From NCBI RefSeq assembly GCF_012933385.1, contig NZ_JABBPN010000028.1, forward strand, positions 1-45,282: 45,282 nt of DNA, written 5' to 3'. Shown here in pieces: positions 23,830-32,039 of this stretch. Origin of the DNA: Paenibacillus lemnae. Its GTDB lineage: Bacteria; Bacillota; Bacilli; Paenibacillales; Paenibacillaceae. Position 1 is the first letter of the stretch. Each line of letters starts with the position of its first letter. The translations under genes were made by a program, and so were the position numbers. Below the pieces are notes generated by a model. It did not search any database. It had not been told where the DNA came from and was given only the letters and a program-made list of their open reading frames with translations.

Positions 23830-25536
23830 TTACTCTGCCAGCGATTCTGCAACTTCCAGTGCGATCTGATCGCCGCCCTGACGCTTCCAGTTCTCTACGA
23901 AGGAATCGAATGTCTCTAGCGGTGCTGCACCCATGATGATGCGCAGGAAGGTTTCATCCTCCAGCTTGCGGAGGTTGACCCAGCGGCTCTCCATCAACGG
24001 CGTTTGTTCATAGAGCAGACTAGGCACCTCATTATATTCAGTATCGACCAACGGGCCACCGCCTACCATTAAGGAGTAGGTGCGCGTCCATGCTCCCCAG
24101 TTGGCTTCCGGGTTCCATGTCGAAATATCCATTGAATCGTAAGGCTCGTTTTTGATCGTCTTCAGACTTGCAATATCCGAAGGCAGCAGTTTGTAGGCCT
24201 TGTTATCAGCAAAATCCTCGGCTGTTTTGCTGCCTGACAGCACCTCGCGGAAAGCTTGAACTGAAAATTCGATTTCATCAGATGGAGCATATACCACACG
24301 CAGCGGATAGTATCCCGGACCGCCTTTGCTTGGATCAAAGGTGTTCTCTTGTTCGTTCTTAAACAAATTATTCAGCAGCTTCATTGGAACTTCAGGATGA
24401 GCATAATCTTTCCGCACTACTACAAATTCGGTGGAAGGGGTGGCAGCATGGGGTTTAAACTCTCCATCATTATTCAGAGGCAGTGCATATGCCTGCCAGT
24501 TCGCTTCCATGTTATTTTTCACTGCGTTGGTCAGTGGACCGTAAGCCATCCACCATGGCGCGAAGAATATACCGGATTTCCCGGCAATGATCGGCTCATC
24601 GGCTTTATTACGAACACCCATCTCTGGGTCGATTAGCCCTTTGGCATACAAATCTCTTAAACTGGCCAGCGCCTCACGTGTCTCCGGCAGAATGGAACCG
24701 TAAACCGGCTTGCCGTCCTCACCTTCAAGCCAGTATCCAGGGAATGCGTCATGTGCGGAGAAAACAGGGTCAAATCCGTAAAGATTGTTCTTCGATTCTA
24801 AAAAGTTTGCGTACAGCTTTCCGCCACTTTCCGGACCGGTGATCCCTATGGTGTCCCGCTGGCCGTTGCCATCCGGATCGTTCTCGACAAACGCGCGGGC
24901 GACCATTTCAAGCTCAGCCATCGTGGTTGGGGGCTCAAGGTTCAATTTATCCAGCCAGTCTTGCCGAATCCACATGAGATGAATGCCATCGGCATTGGCC
25001 TGCACACCAGGCAGCGCCATCATTTTGCCATCGAACGTTACTGCTTCCAAAGCAGCTCCGTTGGTTTTTTCGATAATGGTCTTTATATCCGGGGAGGCAT
25101 ATTGTTCATAGACTTCAGTTAAATCAGCAATCTGGTCGGCTTCAACCATTTGGCGCAGCTCAACAGCATTAACGACCATCGCATCAGGCAGATCGTTACT
25201 TGCGATTGCGAGGCTGATTCTCTGACGAAGGTTCTGGCCCGAGGCAGCAAATTGATGATCAACATCGACGTTAAGCGCTTCCTTAATCTGACGTGTATAT
25301 TGATTCTCAAGCGGTGTATCACCTTGCGGCAGTTCGTTATCCGTTGGATCGACTTCAATACTGATGCTGATCTTGACGGGTTCTTCATAACGGCCGAATG
25401 GATCGGCGGGTTCATTGGACTTAGCGCTTTGTTCCGGTGTTGGTTCAGCCGGTGTGTTGTTTGCTTCATTGCTACAAGCACCTAATACGACGGAGCAGGC
25501 CAGTACAAGCGCAAACCACCTGGATTTGTTTTTCAT
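23830..25536 (-). CDS. Extracellular sugar-binding lipoprotein (module 1)
   Basis: A 568-residue solute-binding lipoprotein. The signal peptide ends in a lipobox LGAC with Cys21 as the lipidated residue, followed by a Ser/Asn/Glu/Pro-rich linker. The mature part has the large LplA/YtcQ-type fold: RQRISLAIASNDLPDAMVVNAVELRQMVEADQIADLTEVYEQYASP, LMWIRQDWLDKLNLEPPTTMAELEMVARAF, NDPDGNGQRDTIGITG (a calcium-loop-like segment). ATG 25536 follows AAGGGGTG; the longer frame is unlikely. It feeds the two permeases downstream; likely ligands are oligosaccharides from plant polymers. Probably switched by the divergent YesM/YesN pair. Confidence 0.92.
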   Translation of the reverse strand: MKNKSRWFALVLACSVVLGACSNEANNTPAEPTPEQSAKSNEPADPFGRYEEPVKISISIEVDPTDNELPQGDTPLENQYTRQIKEALNVDVDHQFAASGQNLRQRISLAIASNDLPDAMVVNAVELRQMVEADQIADLTEVYEQYASPDIKTIIEKTNGAALEAVTFDGKMMALPGVQANADGIHLMWIRQDWLDKLNLEPPTTMAELEMVARAFVENDPDGNGQRDTIGITGPESGGKLYANFLESKNNLYGFDPVFSAHDAFPGYWLEGEDGKPVYGSILPETREALASLRDLYAKGLIDPEMGVRNKADEPIIAGKSGIFFAPWWMAYGPLTNAVKNNMEANWQAYALPLNNDGEFKPHAATPSTEFVVVRKDYAHPEVPMKLLNNLFKNEQENTFDPSKGGPGYYPLRVVYAPSDEIEFSVQAFREVLSGSKTAEDFADNKAYKLLPSDIASLKTIKNEPYDSMDISTWNPEANWGAWTRTYSLMVGGGPLVDTEYNEVPSLLYEQTPLMESRWVNLRKLEDETFLRIIMGAAPLETFDSFVENWKRQGGDQIALEVAESLAE

Positions 25537-25804
25537 AATTACACCCCTTCTTTGGATTGAATGGAATAATGATTCTCCTCGGACCACTTAACTGTATCAT
25601 AATGAAATCGCCTTCATAGATAGATGACAGTTTTGAATTGAGGGGGTCATATGTACACAAAATTCACAGGGGAGATCAGCGTTCGGACATTTGACCCCCT
25701 AATGTGAAGACATTTGTCTACCGATGATTTTTTCACATAACAAAGTTAGAATAAGAGCATGTTGAGACCCGCAGGCAAATTATTATCAAGGATGGAGGGA
25801 GAAA
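25537..25804. promoter_or_regulatory. Divergent control region, importer 1 and YesM/YesN 1
   Basis: A 268-base region with an inverted repeat AGGGGGTCA (25641-25649) / TGACCCCCT (25692-25700), 42 bases apart. On the minus strand a TATGAT -10-like box lies near 25600 with a poor -35, as is usual for activator-dependent promoters. The repeat is a candidate site for the AraC-type response regulator encoded nearby; binding is not shown. Confidence 0.5.
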
Positions 25805-27550
25805 ATGAACCAGGACAAGAAGTGGAAATCCCGCCTAAAACATCTTACCTTGAGAAACCGTATTCTTTTACTCTTCGTCGCAGCTACTTTAATCCCTTTC
25901 ATCTGCACCTGTTATCTTTCATACAACACCATTACGTCCATCTTGAATACGAAGCTGCAATCCGGCATCCAAAGCAATTTAAAGCAGGTCAGATTGTCGC
26001 TAGAGAATGCACTGAGCAATCTGAATCACGTATCCCAGCAGCTGTCGTATGGGGGGCATGTCGGTAAACAGCTTGAACAATTTTTGTTGGCAGAACAGCC
26101 ATATGACCGGAGTTATTTGACAGATCAGATCAAAAATCAGCTTAATCTCATCACATTCACCAATCCCAGTGTTGGTTTAACCTTGTATTATTTTGGTGAC
26201 GACCAAACCACACTTTTTGAAAATACAGGAATGACTCAGCCCATCGACATCGATAATCTTCCTGTCATAGCAGAGTATTATGGAATTACGTATTTTGGCC
26301 CTCATCTCAGTAATGACCGATACAACCCGCAGTATGTGCTATCCGCCTTGCGCAAGGTTGGTTTGCCTGATAGGGAAGATGCCTACATATACATTGAATC
26401 TGGTTTCAAGCTGACCCAAAGCATTCTGGACCTGGACGAAGTCAGCAAGCATACCAATCATTTGATCCTGGACAACGATGGACGAATTTCTTACAGCGAG
26501 CTGCAAAGTGTATTTCCCGAAAATACATTGTTCTCGGACTCCATGGAGCCTACTCATTTGACCGGTATCAACTCCGACTATTACTGGTATCGGCAAGTCA
26601 GCAACCAGGGCTGGAGTGTGGTCTCACTCATATCTCAATCCGATTACAATCGGGAGAAAAACCGCTGGATCATGCAGATGCTTGGTCTGGCACTGTTATT
26701 CGCGGTGGTCAGTCTGACGATCGGCTGGCTCTTATGGAAAATGGTGTATAAGCCGCTGTCCCGCTTCAATAAGGAGATCAAGCTGCTTGCGAGCAGTAAT
26801 TTTAATGCGGCTCCCACACAATCGCGTATCCCGGAATTTGAAATGCTGTTAAATCAGTTTCAGCATATGAAGGTGCAGATTGCGCAGTTATATACGGAGG
26901 TTAAGGTCAAGGAGAAGCGCAGAGCTGATCTGGAGATCGAGAAGCTGCAGTATCAGATTAATCCGCATTTTCTGATGAATACACTGGATACCGCGCACTG
27001 GCTTGCCGTGATGAATGGCCAGGATGAGATCGACAGGCTTATTACTTCTTTGAACAAGCTGCTGTACTACAATCTGCGCAAAGGTAACAGTGTCGCAACA
27101 ATCAGAGATGAGATTGATTCACTGAAACAATATCTGATCCTCCAGCAAATTCGATACGATTTTCAGTTCGATGTCAGTATTCAAGTAGATGACGAACTGC
27201 TTGAAGTGACGGTTCCCCGGTTCATCCTGCAGCCGCTGGTGGAAAATTCGCTGTATCACGGCCTGGATGATCACGGCAGGATTGAAGTTGAAGTGCGTAA
27301 GAACGACAGGCTTGAGATTGAAATTCGAGATAACGGCGGAGGGATTTCTGAAAAATCCATTGAGGCATTGCTCGAGCAGGAGCAGACGCAGCACCATCGG
27401 GTGGGCATGGGAATCGGACTGAATTATGTCAAACGAATGTTGGCATCTCATTACGAGGGGAAAGCGAATCTTGCGGTAACAAGTGAGATGGGCAGAGGAA
27501 CTCGCATCATCATTTCAATACAAATCGGGGAAGGGAATGAGCCGATATGA
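25805..27550 (+). CDS. YesM-type sensor histidine kinase (module 1)
   Basis: A 581-residue membrane sensor. TM1 spans about residues 18-38, an extracellular sensing region of ~250 residues follows, then TM2 around 290-312 and a HAMP linker (YKPLSRFNKEIKLLASSNF). The kinase core is the His_kinase (PF06580) type: QYQINPHFLMNTLD with phospho-acceptor His388, then an HATPase domain with LVENSLYHG (N box), DNGGGI and GMGIGLNYVKRML (G boxes). ATG follows GGATGGAGGGAGAAA. It overlaps its response regulator by ATGA. Likely senses the bound sugar-binding lipoprotein or its ligand. Confidence 0.93.
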   Translation: MNQDKKWKSRLKHLTLRNRILLLFVAATLIPFICTCYLSYNTITSILNTKLQSGIQSNLKQVRLSLENALSNLNHVSQQLSYGGHVGKQLEQFLLAEQPYDRSYLTDQIKNQLNLITFTNPSVGLTLYYFGDDQTTLFENTGMTQPIDIDNLPVIAEYYGITYFGPHLSNDRYNPQYVLSALRKVGLPDREDAYIYIESGFKLTQSILDLDEVSKHTNHLILDNDGRISYSELQSVFPENTLFSDSMEPTHLTGINSDYYWYRQVSNQGWSVVSLISQSDYNREKNRWIMQMLGLALLFAVVSLTIGWLLWKMVYKPLSRFNKEIKLLASSNFNAAPTQSRIPEFEMLLNQFQHMKVQIAQLYTEVKVKEKRRADLEIEKLQYQINPHFLMNTLDTAHWLAVMNGQDEIDRLITSLNKLLYYNLRKGNSVATIRDEIDSLKQYLILQQIRYDFQFDVSIQVDDELLEVTVPRFILQPLVENSLYHGLDDHGRIEVEVRKNDRLEIEIRDNGGGISEKSIEALLEQEQTQHHRVGMGIGLNYVKRMLASHYEGKANLAVTSEMGRGTRIIISIQIGEGNEPI

Positions 27551-28971
27551 TTCATGTTCTCATTGTTGATGACGACAAGCTGGTACGCAAGGGATTGATA
27601 TCCTATATGCCTTGGGAATCGTTCGGAATGAAGGTTGTAGGTGAAGCCGCTAACGGTGAGAGGGCACTTCAGTTTCTGCAAGAAAATCGGGTAGACCTGT
27701 TAATGACAGATCTCGCCATGCCCGTAATGTCGGGCATTGAATTAATCCGGATTGTACGAAAAGAGTATCCAAATACCGCGATCGCGGTGCTGACGCTTCA
27801 TCAGGATTTTGAATATATCCAGGAAGCGCTTCGGCTGGGAGCTATTGATTATATAGCCAAAGTCGAGCTGGAAAAAGAACATTTTAAAGAAGTGTTCACT
27901 CGTATACATTCACGAATCGCAGAAGAGAGGCAGAAACATAAGGATTCACGGGATTACAGAGCAGTGGAGACTTGCTCCGGCGATACTTCTTATGCGCTTT
28001 TATCGCTGCAAGACGAGCCTCTAACAAGCAGTTTGCTTTCGAATTTTATGTCTCTGGGGTGGAGGGCCGAAGGTGAGGGATCTATTTTGATGTGGTTGAA
28101 GGACTCTCACGGGGAAGATTTTGAGAAAGATTCTGATCTTGAGGAGCTCCCGCCCCTTCCTGAGGGAATTAATAACGCCAGATGGCAACTAATAAAGCTG
28201 CGGCATACTGCGGGTGTATTTCCATCCGACCTGTACCAGCATCTGCGTGCTTATAGAAGCAGCGCGTTGTTCTATGATTGTGACGGCCGGGAATCTTGTC
28301 TGATAGAAAGGTCCGTCTCTGATCTGTTAATGGAACATCCTGAACCGTTAGAACAAGATACAGATAGCGTGAAGGTAATGCTGCATGCCTATAAGTGGGT
28401 ACATGACGACCAAACATTTGAGCAGCTATGCTTCCGAATAAAAGAACTGAGACTGCCCGTCTCCAAGCTTATGCAGCTGATCTACAGCTTTACCATTGAG
28501 TGGAACAGACTCTTTAAAGCAGTGCAAACCGACGATGTGAAGCTGCCTGATACGTTCACGTCCTGGAGAGATGCAGAAAACTGGCTGAGGCATTTCCGTG
28601 ACATGGCATCTGCCCTGTCAGGCAGCCTGCAGCTGAACCCGGAAGTGAACGGCAGCATTTTGACCGCTGTCAAAATTGTACATGATGAACTGGATTGTCC
28701 ACTTTTCGCTATCGATGTTGCGAAACGGGTAAATCTAAGCCGCAGCTATTTTTCTCAATGCTTCAAAGAAATTGTCGGTTTCTCCTTTAATGAGTACCTG
28801 CGCAAAGTACGCATCGACAAAGCGAGGGAGTATCTTGAACAAACAGCAAAGCCTATTGTCTGGATAGCCAAGCAAACCGGGTACGAGGATGAGAAGTACT
28901 TTAGCAGAACGTTTCGCGAGCAAACCGGTATGCTGCCGAGCGAATATAGACAGCGGCATAAGATGAGGTAG
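27547..28971 (+). CDS. YesN-type response regulator, AraC output (module 1)
   Basis: A 474-residue regulator. The receiver occupies residues 1-~120 (acidic pocket VDDD 7-10, phosphorylatable Asp55 in MTDLAMP). The usual Lys of the receiver occurs as DYIAKVEL, replacing the more common DYLLKP. A ~220-residue middle region without recognised motif precedes two AraC helix-turn-helices at the C-terminus (FAIDVAKRVNLSRSYFSQCFKEIVGFSFNEYLRKVRI and WIAKQTGYEDEKYFSRTFREQTGMLPSEYR). It starts inside the kinase stop codon. Expected to activate importer module 1. Confidence 0.93.
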   Translation: MIHVLIVDDDKLVRKGLISYMPWESFGMKVVGEAANGERALQFLQENRVDLLMTDLAMPVMSGIELIRIVRKEYPNTAIAVLTLHQDFEYIQEALRLGAIDYIAKVELEKEHFKEVFTRIHSRIAEERQKHKDSRDYRAVETCSGDTSYALLSLQDEPLTSSLLSNFMSLGWRAEGEGSILMWLKDSHGEDFEKDSDLEELPPLPEGINNARWQLIKLRHTAGVFPSDLYQHLRAYRSSALFYDCDGRESCLIERSVSDLLMEHPEPLEQDTDSVKVMLHAYKWVHDDQTFEQLCFRIKELRLPVSKLMQLIYSFTIEWNRLFKAVQTDDVKLPDTFTSWRDAENWLRHFRDMASALSGSLQLNPEVNGSILTAVKIVHDELDCPLFAIDVAKRVNLSRSYFSQCFKEIVGFSFNEYLRKVRIDKAREYLEQTAKPIVWIAKQTGYEDEKYFSRTFREQTGMLPSEYRQRHKMR

Positions 28972-29077
28972 GGAATAGCCGCACGAATTATATTGAGAAA
29001 ACTTATTTTTCTTGGTTTGTGGCTTTTTGGCTCCTTCTGGTGTCTAATACATTGTGAATCAAGAGGAGGTTCTCATA

Positions 29078-30301
29078 ATGTCAGGAGCTCACGACACAAA
29101 ACCTGTTTATCCGGATGAACAGGAATTCGCTGCAAGTTTAGAAAAAACGTATGAGTTGTACCATAAAAGGATCCGCACCTATTTTACGATCAAGTTAAAC
29201 GCCATGGTGGCGGATGATTTGACACAGGCCGTATTTCTTAAAGCTGCTGAACACATTCACAGTTTTAAAGGGAATGCTAACTTGTTCACATGGATTTTCA
29301 AGATTGCTCAGAACACCGTCAAAAATGAATATCGAAGGTTATCGCGAAAACAAGAATTCCCCTATGATTTTACAGAATATGAATCACAATCGATCTCCCT
29401 TGAATTCACGAAATATGCTGATTTTCGAATTGATATCGGAACAGCACTGAAAGATTTAGCTGAAATAGACCAAGAGATTATTGCACTTCGCTTCTTTGTG
29501 GACTGCACGCTGCCTGAAATCTCAAGGATTGTTAGGATGCGTGAGAGTGCAGTGAAGAACAGGTTGTACCGAGCTTTGAATAAATTAAAAGAAGAGTTAA
29601 AAGAATGGGGAGGAGTTACCAGTATGGCGATTCAAGAATTGATTTCAATCATAGACAAGGGTGATAATGCAGGCACGAACCAGCATCTAAAGAAGGTGCA
29701 GCAAGACTTGTTCACAGAGCTCGGCAATCATGTTGAACGGATCTCGTCAAAGTATAATTACCATCCGTCAAGAAAAGTTGTGATCGAAATGTACCCTGAT
29801 CTGCCTACGTTTCATCAAGCGGTAGGTGAAGTAGATGCTCCGAATTGGTTTATGGGCACATACGAAGGGCATATTCTTAAGATTGTATCTCCGCTCAATC
29901 CAGGTCCAGAGCATACGTATCAATCCATTTTGAGAAGCACGGTCCATTTGTACACCATGTGGTTAATCAATGAAATTAACCCGGCTGTTCCTAAATGGAT
30001 CAAGCAGGGCATAGGAGGTTATGAAGCCAATCAGATGACCGCGGATTTTATTGAACACTCCACAAAAGATGCCGTGCGTAACCAGACGGTTCCATCATTT
30101 GATGAATTAAATAATGATACCTGGGATTTTGAAACGATGAAAGGATTTCAATTTTCTTATATATTCGTGCAATTTGTTCTTGAACAATACGGGGTGGATG
30201 CGTTAAACAAATTGATTCGCAGTCCGCACGATTTTCATGGAGTTTTTCAATGTTCCGAGTCGGAACTGCATGACAAGATGGTTGAATATATAAACAAGTA
30301 A
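29078..30301 (+). CDS. ECF sigma factor fused to a degenerate peptidase MA-like domain
   Basis: A 407-residue protein. Residues ~22-93 are sigma region 2 (DDLTQAVFLKAAEHIHSFKGNANLFTWIFKIAQNTVKNEYRR) and ~118-175 region 4 (DQEIIALRFFVDCTLPEISRIVRMRESAVKNRLYRALNKLKEEL). From residue 183 a second domain resembles the zinc-peptidase MA-like family, but the expected HExxH is RSTVH (286-290) and the later WLxEGLAxY motif is WIKQGIGGYEA, so metal ligands and catalytic Glu are lost. ATG 29078 follows AAGAGGAGG. A second ATG (29624, Met183) has its own GGGGAGGAG eight bases upstream. No anti-sigma gene follows. The attached domain may hold the sigma inactive or sense a ligand; this is inference. Confidence 0.85.
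   Translation: MSGAHDTKPVYPDEQEFAASLEKTYELYHKRIRTYFTIKLNAMVADDLTQAVFLKAAEHIHSFKGNANLFTWIFKIAQNTVKNEYRRLSRKQEFPYDFTEYESQSISLEFTKYADFRIDIGTALKDLAEIDQEIIALRFFVDCTLPEISRIVRMRESAVKNRLYRALNKLKEELKEWGGVTSMAIQELISIIDKGDNAGTNQHLKKVQQDLFTELGNHVERISSKYNYHPSRKVVIEMYPDLPTFHQAVGEVDAPNWFMGTYEGHILKIVSPLNPGPEHTYQSILRSTVHLYTMWLINEINPAVPKWIKQGIGGYEANQMTADFIEHSTKDAVRNQTVPSFDELNNDTWDFETMKGFQFSYIFVQFVLEQYGVDALNKLIRSPHDFHGVFQCSESELHDKMVEYINK
29607..29626 (+). promoter_or_regulatory. Internal ribosome-binding site and in-frame ATG
   Basis: GGGGAGGAG (29607-29615) lies eight bases before an in-frame ATG at 29624, exactly at the junction of the sigma and peptidase-like halves. It could make a separate 225-residue C-terminal protein as well as the fusion. 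It may equally be a relic of two formerly separate genes. Confidence 0.6.
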
Positions 30302-30312
30302 GCTTTATACAG

Positions 30313-30354
30313 CAGCGTTAAAGTCCTTAGTTTTCAGGCTTTAACGCTGTTTTT
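30313..30354 (+). terminator. Terminator after sigma-fusion gene
   Basis: Eleven-base perfect arms CAGCGTTAAAG (30313-30323) and CTTTAACGCTG (30339-30349) followed by five T. Confidence 0.88.
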
Positions 30355-30419
30355 CTGATTCATGATGCACGGACCCTCGAGCTTGGCTCTAAGCTTGCAA
30401 GAAGAAATTCATTAAGTCT

Positions 30420-31166
30420 TTATTGTACAGTCAATATAATCGGACCCTCCGCGGTAATGGCGATTGTATGCTCATACTGTGCGGACAATGAGCCATCCAC
30501 GGTTCTTGCCGTCCATCCGTCGGGATCCACCTTCATCGCTGCCTTTCCGATGTTGATCATCGGCTCGATTGTCAGCACCATGCCTTCTTTCAAGCGGAAT
30601 CCTTTACCTGGTTTGCCGATATGGGGGTAATTAGGCTCCTCGTGCATCTCGCGTCCAACGGCATGACCGAGCAGGTCGCGAACCACGGAGTATCCGTTTT
30701 GTTCGGCATGGGTTTGAACGGCATGCATCACATCTCCAATTCGGTTACCGACAACAGCCTTTACAATACCTATATCGAGGCATTCCTTGGTGACCTTCAT
30801 CAGTTTCCGGGCTTCTTCAGAGATTTCACCAACCGCATAAGTCCAGGCAGAGTCCCCGATCCAGCCATTTGCCTGTGCAACAATATCGATGGTGACAATA
30901 TCTCCTTGCTGAAGCGGCTTGTTGTTTGGAAAACCGTGTGCAATGACGTCATTGACAGATGCACATGTCGCAAACGGATATCCGTTATAGCCGACGGTGT
31001 AAGCCTTGGCACCTTTCTCCCGCAGGAACTTTACTGCGAACTTCTCAATGTCGAGTGTTGTGACACCTGGCTTAATCATGTCCGCGATGGCTCGGTGAAA
31101 GGCAGCGACAATTCCGCCAGCTGTTCTCATTTCTTCAATCTCAACTCTCGATTTCAGTGTGACCAT
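30420..31166 (-). CDS. map: Methionine aminopeptidase, type I
   Basis: A 248-residue enzyme that removes the initiator methionine from new proteins in the cytoplasm. All metal and catalytic residues are present: His77 (IAHG), Asp94 (VTIDIV), Asp105 (IGDSAW), His168 (LLGHAVG), His175 (MHEEP), Glu201 (LTIEPM) and Glu232 (YEHTI). Length fits the simple MAP-Ia type. It starts five bases after a TetR-type gene, with AAAGGAGAGG inside that gene's end, so the two are translationally linked. Because it is not near the ribosomal protein cluster where the housekeeping copy usually sits, it is probably a second, regulated copy. Confidence 0.93.
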   Translation of the reverse strand: MVTLKSRVEIEEMRTAGGIVAAFHRAIADMIKPGVTTLDIEKFAVKFLREKGAKAYTVGYNGYPFATCASVNDVIAHGFPNNKPLQQGDIVTIDIVAQANGWIGDSAWTYAVGEISEEARKLMKVTKECLDIGIVKAVVGNRIGDVMHAVQTHAEQNGYSVVRDLLGHAVGREMHEEPNYPHIGKPGKGFRLKEGMVLTIEPMINIGKAAMKVDPDGWTARTVDGSLSAQYEHTIAITAEGPIILTVQ

Positions 31167-31171
31167 TCTAA

Positions 31172-31774
31172 TTACCTCTCCTTTGACTGGATGCCTGTGA
31201 ACATCAAATCGACGATTCTCTGCACATCCATTTCACTTTGCAGCTGGTGGTGAATGTTCAAAGCAGCATAACCCACAAGCGAGCCGAAAATGAAATTGGC
31301 TGTATTCTCCGGTGATTTAGAATCGATTTCTTTAAGAATCTGTTCCACAAACGGTTGATAGACCCTAACCTGGAATTCAGCAAAGAGTTTGGTGAACCGG
31401 TTCCCAGGAAAGTGGTGGAAATTATCCGCTACCGATTTAAGCAAAATAAATATGGCAGGATCCTGCATGCACTTCTGCAGAAGCAGCCTGGTAAAAGACA
31501 CTGATTTGAACTTATCGTTGTCATTCCCATTTAAAGCAGGCATTACTGAAGACTCCACACGAAGAAGGGCATCCCAGAGCAGATCTTCCAGAAGCATATG
31601 TTTGTTTTTGTAATAATGGTACACGGTTCCGTAGCCGAGTTCGGCTTTGAGCGAAACATCACGGATCTCTAGTTGAATCCCTTTCTCTAAATACACTTCC
31701 GCAGCGGCGTTCATAATTTGGCTCATCCGCATCTCACGGATTGCCTCATTTTGTTCTTTGGTACGTGGTGACAT
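31172..31774 (-). CDS. TetR/AcrR family regulator
   Basis: A 200-residue repressor. The N-terminal helix-turn-helix is IMNAAAEVYLEKGIQLEIRDVSLKAELGYGTVYHYYKNKHMLLEDLLWDAL, with GTVYHYYKNK as the recognition segment. The rest is an all-helical ligand-binding and dimer domain with a C-terminal helix of the type seen in efflux and stress regulators. ATG follows AAGGAGGAG. First gene of a two-gene operon with methionine aminopeptidase, which it probably controls together with itself. Ligand unknown. Confidence 0.9.
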   Translation of the reverse strand: MSPRTKEQNEAIREMRMSQIMNAAAEVYLEKGIQLEIRDVSLKAELGYGTVYHYYKNKHMLLEDLLWDALLRVESSVMPALNGNDNDKFKSVSFTRLLLQKCMQDPAIFILLKSVADNFHHFPGNRFTKLFAEFQVRVYQPFVEQILKEIDSKSPENTANFIFGSLVGYAALNIHHQLQSEMDVQRIVDLMFTGIQSKER

Positions 31775-31816
31775 AGCTCCTCCTTTTTAGACCTGCTGTA
31801 ATGTCAACTTAAAAAC

Positions 31817-31845
31817 AATATACATGAATTGAGCAAATGCAGCAA
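31817..31845 (-). promoter_or_regulatory. Promoter of TetR-map operon
   Basis: On the minus strand TTGCTG (31845-31840), 17-base spacer, TATATT (31822-31817). Good -10, fair -35. No clear dyad operator was seen around it. Confidence 0.55.
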
Positions 31846-32039
31846 CTGTTAAACGCCTATTTAGAAGATCAAATTTTTATGAAAAACATCTTTAAATCTT
31901 AATTATTTGTACACTAATAATAATTTATGGATTTTCAAAAATGTGCGAAACATTTTATATCTATTCTACGTCATATCTTGTGGTTAGGCTTTATACCTCA
32001 TTTAGCCTACGCAATAATATACATCACGAAGGAGACAGC

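Noticed and set aside
30621..31253. 210-codon open frame on the plus strand
   Set aside because: Antisense to the methionine aminopeptidase and TetR genes, both firmly identified; translation resembles no protein.
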